Positions 58,101 to 64,000 of a stretch of 64,000 nucleotides of DNA are shown one piece after another. Source of the stretch: Symsagittifera roscoffensis (Eukaryota > Xenacoelomorpha > Acoela > Convolutidae); NCBI RefSeq assembly GCF_963678635.1, contig NC_087067.1, positions 21,521,547-21,585,546 of the forward strand, read 5' to 3'. Each line of letters opens with the position of its first letter. The first letter of the stretch is position 1. The notes beneath the pieces were generated by a model. It had not been told where the DNA came from. It ran no database searches and saw nothing but the letters and a program-made list of their open reading frames with translations. Position numbers and translations under genes: made by a program.

Positions 58101-61100
58101 GAAATTTAAATATTTTTTCAAATATTCTACGCACGGCTAGAAAAATTGAAAACAGGGATTCATATAATTTTCGAACTACATGACTTTCAATCTTTTTTTA
58201 AGCAGCACTTGTCCCGACAAAAACTTAACTCCTTAAACGCAAAATCTTCGAGATTGTAACTAATAATTGAGATTGTAACAAATTCTTCCCTCTTTTTCTT
58301 GGGTTGCATACAAGAGCTGCTTGCTGCTTTTGGAGTAATATCTTGTCCAAAAACAACTAGGCTCTTAGTCCTTTGCATCCTAAAAAATCTAGTTGATACT
58401 CTTCTAACAAAGAATCATTCATTATCTATTTCACGTTCTCCCCGTAGTACCCAACATGATAACATAAGTGATCATGCTCTTATTTTGCAAATTTAAAAAG
58501 AAAGCAGAGGAAAATGCCTAAATAGCCAGCATTAAACTTAGAATTTGTTGATTCAATACAGTTAGTCTAATAAACAAGAGGCGCCTAGCTAAATGTGAAC
58601 CAAAACTAGTCAAGCGAAGCAAAAATCCGCCATGTATTTGGGCGGAGAAAGTCTTAATAGCAGACAAAAGGCTGGCGGAAAGACTTATTTTAGTTATTTT
58701 ATGACAAAACTAGTATAATATTAATGGACATTATAATAAAAACGTCAACTTCTGAAAACAAAAAGAAAATTATTCAAGATTAAACTTACATGTAATCACA
58801 GAAAGGACTAGTCATATTTCTAACCCAACCCCTTAATTCTGCAGACAGGAAAAGTTGCACCAAAACGTTGCAGCCACTAATCAAGCGTGTCGAAAATGGA
58901 GCTTTTGTCAAGAACTTCTTTCTCTATTTCAACTTTACGTAAGCAACCATCGTCTCTCTCAATTCAAATCTTAGCTGGCCATGATTTCCTCAGCTAGATA
59001 TCTCAATTTGATAATAACCTTGTTTCCATGGGCATAAAATCCGTTGCAAGGAACAATTAATTAACTTCGGCATGTTTGCAAAAAATTCTAGGTTTTATTT
59101 TGAATAGCTTTTTTTGGCCTTGATAATCAGATTATATATTTGTAGCAGCTAATTTTTCAGGCTTAACTTTTAATTTATTACTAGCCATATTATACGGTTA
59201 ATTTAATTTATAGACAGCCGAAGGCCATAAGTAGTTTCTAGCGTAATCTTGTTTTTGTATCACATATCTAAAAATATCCACGCCACTCAAGTAACTTATT
59301 CACGTTTCTAAGCAGCTTCGGGACAATTTAAACTGGGTAAATCCTGTGAATTATTAAAATCATAGAGCGAGCGACCTAAGATTACTTCTTTCCGTCAGCC
59401 GGAGAGAGTGAGAGGGAGCCCAAAAAAGCAAGACTTGCAGGTGTTCGAAGTAAACCAAGTGTCAATTTGATTAAATGATAGCGGGTTGGAAGGAATATGA
59501 CATAATTTTAACGTGTACATTCTGGCATAATTGTCAACTTCAAATAAGAACTAAATTCTGCTTCGATTTGAGAACCCAAACGATTAAATCCAGGCCATTT
59601 GAACTAAAAAAAGTAGTTCAAATTTTGGAACTAAATAACATCGCCAACAGTCAATTGGAAAAACGCGAATTAGCGCAAGGAAACCAAACAAAAATATTTG
59701 CGCATTTGAACTTCATTAAACTTTTGAATTTTCGAGAAAAATTAAATCACCTTACAGCTAATTGAACTTCAATCATTTTTTTTACAATTAACCATTTTCG
59801 ATAAATTAAATCAATGAGAAAACTGGGCGAATGGGTGCCTTTCTAATCCACTGAGGAACGCTGAAAATTAAAGTCCATTTTTGAAACTTAGTCATTCACG
59901 TTTTTTGGACCATTTCCCCTTTTATTTTTGAGGAGCTTATTTTGCCCTTCTTTTAGAAAGTGAATTTGAACTAAACTTAAAACGAATCAAAAGTCAAACA
60001 GACAAAAATCAAAATAGAACGTGAAAAACGAAGACTTTTTTCTCGAAAAAAAAAACACGATTCGATTAAGTTGATTTACCACTTCGTGAATTCAACACCG
60101 AGCATTCAAACAATCTCCAGAAAACCTGCCCTCCACTTTTTTCCAAGTAGACGAAATCTGAATTGCAATCATAGCCGAGGGCAATTTACTTTCACAAAAG
60201 CAGGAGGAACCATATTGAATCAGATGTCGAAATTCTGTTGACGCTAGCTCAAAAGCCCCTAAATTTGCTTCGGGTTAAGCAGACAGACAAACAAAGCAAT
60301 CTGCACCACAGCACAAAAAAAAATTTTATCTCACATTTTTCTATGAATGTTATTGTGAAGAAATACAAAAATGTTTTCAAAATGCATATAATTTTTTTCT
60401 GAAAATGTTTTTTTAAAACTATTATTCAAGGGAGCAGAATCAATACTGGGTATCTATATAAACTTTTATTATAGCTTACAATGTTTTTATTGTAGTAAAC
60501 AAAATAATTTTAATCCAGGTCTCCCCCAAAAAAAAAAAACAATTACAGCCTAATTGACAATACATGTAAATGTTTTTCGCAAATACGTCTGCATTTTTAG
60601 ATGTTCGTTCAAGGATTATAAACAAAATATAGCAACATTGAAAATTTTTTTGTAAATAAAAATTGCGATATCATTCATCGATACAAAAAAAAAATTGATT
60701 TTCTATCTCAGCCTAGCTATATAATTGCTTGATACTCCACGGTCAGCCGCTCACCATCATCAATGAATGACAGACAATTTGCAAAATTAGCGATCGAACT
60801 TGCAACCATTTTTGCAAATTCGGCGATATATTTTGCAGCTAGCTTGCTTTATCTAACTATTACATTGTCTTCAGAGGCCAGCTGCAATTCTATTCTACTT
60901 TTGAAAACCGTTCATTAATTGTTAATCAAAGCCTTTGCCGCTTGCAGTTGAAGTGAAACAAAAATACCATCAAAGCTGATTGGCTTGGCTTTCAGAAATA
61001 TTAATCGAGATCAAGTCTATTCTGAAAATGAAGACCATAATACAAAGGTTGTTTGATTTAGAAAACAAAGAAGCGGTATTGCATCGCAGTAGCTTGAACT

Positions 61101-63121
61101 TTTGTCGAAAAAACGGTATAATCTTGAAAGCAAAAAAACGGTATAATCTTGAAAGCGATAAACCTCTGATCTTGTTCAAGCCTCTATTTCATCAGCACCA
61201 GTTTTAAAGTGACCAAAACGCACCACTTCTTCAGGTTATTGACACCCTAGTCGATGCACAAAAAGCTCAAAAATAGCACAGAAATTGAAGAGTCTGAAAA
61301 CATTGCGCTTCTCTTAAATTGTTGACACGTTTTGCCCTATATTCATTGCAGTACTTTGGGAGTGAGATATTACAGGCCAAATATGGGTAAACATCATTTA
61401 TATCAACCATTTTTGCAGCGTCTCCTCCAAAAATACATTGTGATATTCAGAATCAGTCAAGGGAATCAGTAAATTAAGGTTGTGAAGAAAACGCTTGATC
61501 TGATTGCAAGAACTTGTACTAAATTAAACAAGATCCTCTTGAATAATCAGTGGTTTTCGCACTGTTTGGGAACAAAATTCCGTATGGTTGGATAAAATAT
61601 GGATGGTTGGAAAAGAACAAGAAAACAATATATCAAGTTAAACTCTTTGTATTTATAGAATTTTTGATTGACTCTTATAAGTAAACCAGAAATCAAACCG
61701 GGAAACAATGAAATCGAGCGTGAACAAAACTTTCCTAAAAAAATCACCATCTATATAAGTGACAATCACTTCGTTAACTTAAAAAGTATTTAATACGCCT
61801 TCGTTTGCTGCAACTGTAAGCAAGCAGCTGGTGCAACCCTTAAGGCAGAAGAACCTATGTTAGGCAATCAAAATTTAGTATTTGAAAATCTGCAAATTTT
61901 AAGCTGGAAAATCAGTCGGTTTTCGACAATTTGAAGCACGCTGATTGGTTGAACGTTTTCGCGCAATCGTTCCTTCTGCCATGCGAATAGCCAACAAAGC
62001 AGCTAATTGAAAATTGTTAAAGCGTACAGCAGGCAGTGTTGCCTGCTTATCTAACAATTTAAGAAAACACTTTTTGATGACAAATACCAGAGAATAAGTT
62101 TTTTTGAAAGTTTTCTACTTTCGAACTTTTCAGAACAAATTATTTCTCATTGCAGCGTTTCAGTTTCGTAGAACTAATGCAATCAAACAGAAATGATCAA
62201 TGACAATCCTCTGGGGGGAAAACATAACTTTTAAATTATTGGAAAACCGACTCGAGTTATAGTTAACTATTTCAATCATGCAATTAATGGCCAGCTGATA
62301 ATTCAGAAGAAATCCAAAATTGAGATCATTTATTACCATTACATCTCAATTCCAGTGGAAGATTAAGAGAAACGGGTCCGACTAGACGAACTTAATTTAA
62401 ATCAAGACTCACTTTCGCTGCCACACTTTGACACCCCTTTTTCTTCTTCGTCTTCTCCCTTAATGCAGTTGGGGACCCCGTCGCAGACAAGTTGTCGGTG
62501 GATGCAATAGTCGCCCACCGCAAACTTCACTGGGTTGTCTCCATATGCCTTATCGCCAATCGTTACTCCGGAACACCTGTAGAATATCGTAACTTTAAGC
62601 AGAGGAAACATTTATAGGGTTGTGGATAACTTAGGAAAAGAATAAAAATTAACAGAAAACATTTTAAAAATCACACCTGATGTGATCAATCTATGATCGA
62701 CTTGAAACCCAGTATATAAAAAACTATTTTTGGTAAGGTAGCACCTAAATGGTACGGTAGTATCTAAATGGAAAATAAAAAGGAGCTCGAATTTTATTGA
62801 CTAACTTGAACTCATTATAGGCGTGGCAAGTGTCTTCCGACTGTGGATCTAGCAGACGAATGGCTGCATAGCCGAATCCAATTGTACCCAAAGTTTGAGT
62901 AGGGTATGACACATCTATTCTCACTTTGGGCTTCGATGTCAGATAGAACTGAGGTCTGTTTCCCGGCTGCACAGGGTCTGTCACCAGGTGTTCTGTTAGA
63001 ACCGGAGAACTGGAAAACATCCCGTCAAACAGTTTGAGTCCCACTGGCTCTTTCAGAGATATGGACCATCCAGGTGTACCTCGCTTGGGGGGATCGTCTG
63101 ACTCTAGCTCTTGCATCGTCT
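48837..63121 (-). CDS. CUB-LDLa single-pass membrane protein, NETO-like, 3' four exons
   Basis: Join of 62806-63121, 62413-62576, 53167-53415 and 48837-49186. All junctions are GT-AG and in phase, giving at least 358 C-terminal residues; upstream exons lie beyond the window. Counting from the first whole codon: the end of a CUB domain (to about 93), one LDLa domain (98-156) with exactly six cysteines, a hydrophobic segment 174-199 followed by KK, and a 155-residue Ser-rich cytoplasmic tail with PPPY at 307-310. CUB-LDLa-TM is the order in NETO1/2 and insect Neto, auxiliary subunits of kainate-type glutamate receptors. PPPY is a NEDD4-family WW-domain ligand. The LDLa is odd in having 22 residues between Cys2 and Cys3. 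An LRP-type receptor remains possible because the 5' half is unseen. Confidence 0.75.
51185..51300 (-). repeat. Repeat C, inverted copy
   Basis: CAAAATCAGGTACCACAAAT and ATCATATAAAAGCCCTTTCA are the complement of the copies at 43535-43950. Confidence 0.55.
51364..51765 (+). mobile_element. hAT-type MITE, copy 5, with 8-bp target duplication
   Basis: Starts CAGGGGCGGATCTAAGG and ends AATCCGCCCCTG. It is flanked by GCTTTATC (51356-51363) and GCTTTATT (51766-51773), seven of eight identical. All internal landmarks are present. It sits in the intron between the TM and tail exons of the NETO-like gene. Confidence 0.9.
52779..53010 (+). repeat. Dispersed repeat A, copy 5
   Basis: AAAACTAGAAGTTGATCACG, the TCACG-TTTTT-CGTGA hairpin, TTTTTAACAAGGAAATGAAC and ACGTTCGACTCTTAATAA, in the usual order. 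Confidence 0.75.
53167..53415 (-). CDS. NETO-like exon: transmembrane segment
   Basis: Acceptor GTTGTTTTAG, donor ACAAG|GTTGGT. It encodes a short stalk, LTVALIVVVVVLGIAMTLF as membrane helix, the stop-transfer KKLR and a Ser/Gly-rich start of the tail. Phase fits the LDLa exon 9 kb upstream and the last exon. Confidence 0.78.
54714..55566 (+). repeat. Direct repeat pair of about 165 bp, 694 bp apart
   Basis: TTTAGTAGTACTTATTCGAA, then GGAGCCATATTTTACGCTCT and CTCCCTGTG..ACTC-ACCATCTG occur at 54714-54890 and again at 55408-55566 with roughly 85% identity. Confidence 0.8.
55247..57400 (+). repeat. Direct repeat pair of about 145 bp, 2 kb apart
   Basis: GAAGCATAAAAAATC, then GCCATC-AA-CAGATCT, GAAATCTTTGAAGCGAAAAC and AATTTCAATTATT occur at 55247-55395 and 57255-57400, same strand. 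Confidence 0.7.
56525..57060 (+). repeat. Dispersed repeat A, copy 6, interrupted by a fold-back MITE fragment
   Basis: Has the longest landmark set: GAACATAGCCAACTGACAGT, ATTTGAGAAAACTGGATCAA, CTAGAAGTCGATCACGTTTT, TTTGCCTTCCTTTTAACAAT and CAAAACTGAGCGTGAACAAA. At 56945-56995 it contains AATTATATCAAAGTGAGCCT and ATCTCAACAAACTTT, a piece of the fold-back family at 23998-25164. Confidence 0.72.
57490..57560 (-). mobile_element. Possible tRNA-like SINE head
   Basis: Minus-strand GATTCGAATCC (57509-57519) fits box B, with TAGCTGCGTTATTGG upstream as a poor box A. Spacing is longer than in a tRNA. Weak call. Confidence 0.25.
58230..58500 (+). mobile_element. LINE endonuclease fragment
   Basis: The plus-strand frame reads FGVISCPKTTRLLVLCILKN, LVDTLLTK and NISDHALILQI, the PTR...LDL...SDHxxI end of a LINE endonuclease, with an A+T-rich surround and no RT. 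A short dead fragment. Confidence 0.5.
59640..60075 (+). repeat. Dispersed repeat A, copy 7
   Basis: CGCCAACAGTCAATTGGAAA, AATGAGAAAACTGGGCGAAT, GAAACTTAGTCATTCACG and CAAAATAGAACGTGAAAAAC follow in family order; more diverged than copies 1, 5 and 6. Confidence 0.6.
61109..61156. repeat. Tandem duplication, 25-base period
   Basis: AAAAACGGTATAATCTTGAA plus AGC occurs twice with a two-base spacer. Confidence 0.8.
62413..62576 (-). CDS. NETO-like exon: LDLa domain
   Basis: Acceptor ATTCTACAG, donor GAAA|GTGAGT. It encodes CSGVTIG, then DYCIHRQLVCDGVPNC and an acidic EDEEEKGVSKC, the C-I...LVCDGxxxC...D/E pattern of LDLa calcium cages. Confidence 0.88.
62806..63121 (-). CDS. NETO-like exon: CUB C-terminal part and first LDLa cysteine
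   Basis: Acceptor GTTTTCAG, donor TTCAA|GTTAGT. It encodes GTPGWSISLKEPVGLKLFDG, then GTIGFGYAAIRLL (typical CUB end) and DTCHAYNEF, where Cys is LDLa cysteine 1. Confidence 0.78.
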
Positions 63122-64000
63122 CTGAAAACCACAGTTTCAAAATAACCAGCTTAGAAAAACCACTGCCCTTAATGTTTGCAAAGTGGAACCAAATCAGCTT
63201 AAAAAACTGAAAACTTTCTCGCGCGTTTCGTATTTTTTAGACTTAAATCATTAAAATACACAAGAAACTTTCGCGTCTACTTGCAAAACGCTCCCAAGGT
63301 TAAATTTGCTTAGATGATGTCACTTAACGATCTTGAAAGCGCTTCAACGTAAAAAAAATGCTTTGATATTACAGCGGATGGTTTTCAAGTTACAGCAAAA
63401 TTTCCATGCTAAATTATCCAGGCTTTGATTTTTATTTAGGTACGTTACTTTGATTCTACGTGCTGAAAAACTTTGAAATGATATCATTGAGGACATGGAG
63501 ATTGCCAACCACTTTAAATATGGTGAAGGATAAACACCTTCGCACAGTTTCATTAAACTTCCTAAGCTGATAAGATTCGCACGTTAAAACAGATCTGCTT
63601 TATTTTTTAATCTCCTGAAAAAGAGTGTTTCTACTTGCTATGGTTTTTGCACCAAAAAAAATTCTATCGAAATACCGATTCACAACAAAAATTTTTATCT
63701 TAAGACTAGGTTCCGAAAAATTTGATTTTCTGGATTTTCAAACTTAAGCGTTTATACTTTTTTAAATATTTAATATATAGAGCGTAGGAACCTTCATTGT
63801 ATTCCCGGACCTTTTGAGAAAAAACGGAATAAAAACGCTTTGGACGATTTAGAAAAAATTTTGAAAGTATTAAATTTTGAAAATATTTCGAAACAAAAAT
63901 TATTTTCTGATTCATCAATGAGAACAATGTATCTAGCAGGATTGCTGTTCTCGTTTTTTGCTCCAACAAAAGACCGTGGCAAGGAACTTTGTAATCAGGT
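63122..64000. other. Intron upstream of the NETO-like CUB exon
   Basis: A+T-rich DNA expected to be intron of the NETO-like gene. The short frames at its right edge show no CUB or signal-peptide features. Confidence 0.4.

Larger units (their letters stand above)
53416..62412. other. 9-kb intron of the NETO-like gene, mostly repeats
   Basis: Holds repeat A copies, direct repeats at 54714/55408 and 55247/57255, a fold-back MITE fragment, a LINE endonuclease fragment and a possible SINE head. No further exon of the receptor was recognised between the LDLa and TM exons. Confidence 0.5.

Noticed and set aside
1-64000. CRISPR array, operons, rRNA or a prokaryotic gene cluster
   Set aside because: The window is intron-containing animal DNA; no spaced identical repeats, rRNA or operon-like gene packing was seen.

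Overview
The window is an A+T-rich, gene-poor stretch of an animal nuclear genome, most likely a marine invertebrate, though the sequence alone does not fix the clade. Coding sequence lies in short exons with GT-AG introns, separated by kilobases of decayed repeats. One 200-base run of N at 11545-11744 is an assembly gap. All four recognisable host genes are on the minus strand. Exon models were built by eye from homology, splice sites and codon phase.

0-23 kb: a chymotrypsin-fold (S1) serine protease. Exon 1 (17022-17277), exon 2 (14514-14616), exon 3 (14235-14402), exon 4 (1721-1830) and exon 5 (649-875) join in phase into a 287-residue secreted protein with an intact His/Asp/Ser triad. A second, homologous exon 1 with its own homologous upstream DNA lies at 22797-23040, but no second set of downstream exons was found. 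The introns hold a LINE relic, a hairpin MITE, an unclassified decayed coding block, a G/C-run block with palindromes beside the gap, a fold-back MITE, a hAT-type MITE and a 30-base minisatellite.

23-34 kb: repeats only. These are a fold-back element with TA duplications that carries a nested hAT-type MITE, a minus-strand LINE with a recognisable reverse transcriptase, and a more decayed plus-strand LINE.

34-36 kb: a two-exon SH2-domain gene, probably a small phosphotyrosine adaptor. 36.4-38 kb: a G/C-rich fold-back and then a 1.26-kb imperfect palindrome.

42-46.5 kb: a complete three-exon gene for complex III core protein 2 (UQCRC2, 458 residues). 48.8-63.1 kb: the last four exons of a CUB-LDLa single-pass membrane protein resembling NETO receptors, with a PPPY motif in its tail; its 5' end lies beyond the window. 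Introns and spacers from 38 to 62 kb are largely decayed copies of one dispersed repeat in one orientation.

The genes do not form a pathway. Beyond them the interest is in the inverted-repeat elements, whose nesting gives a relative insertion order, and in the duplicated protease first exon.
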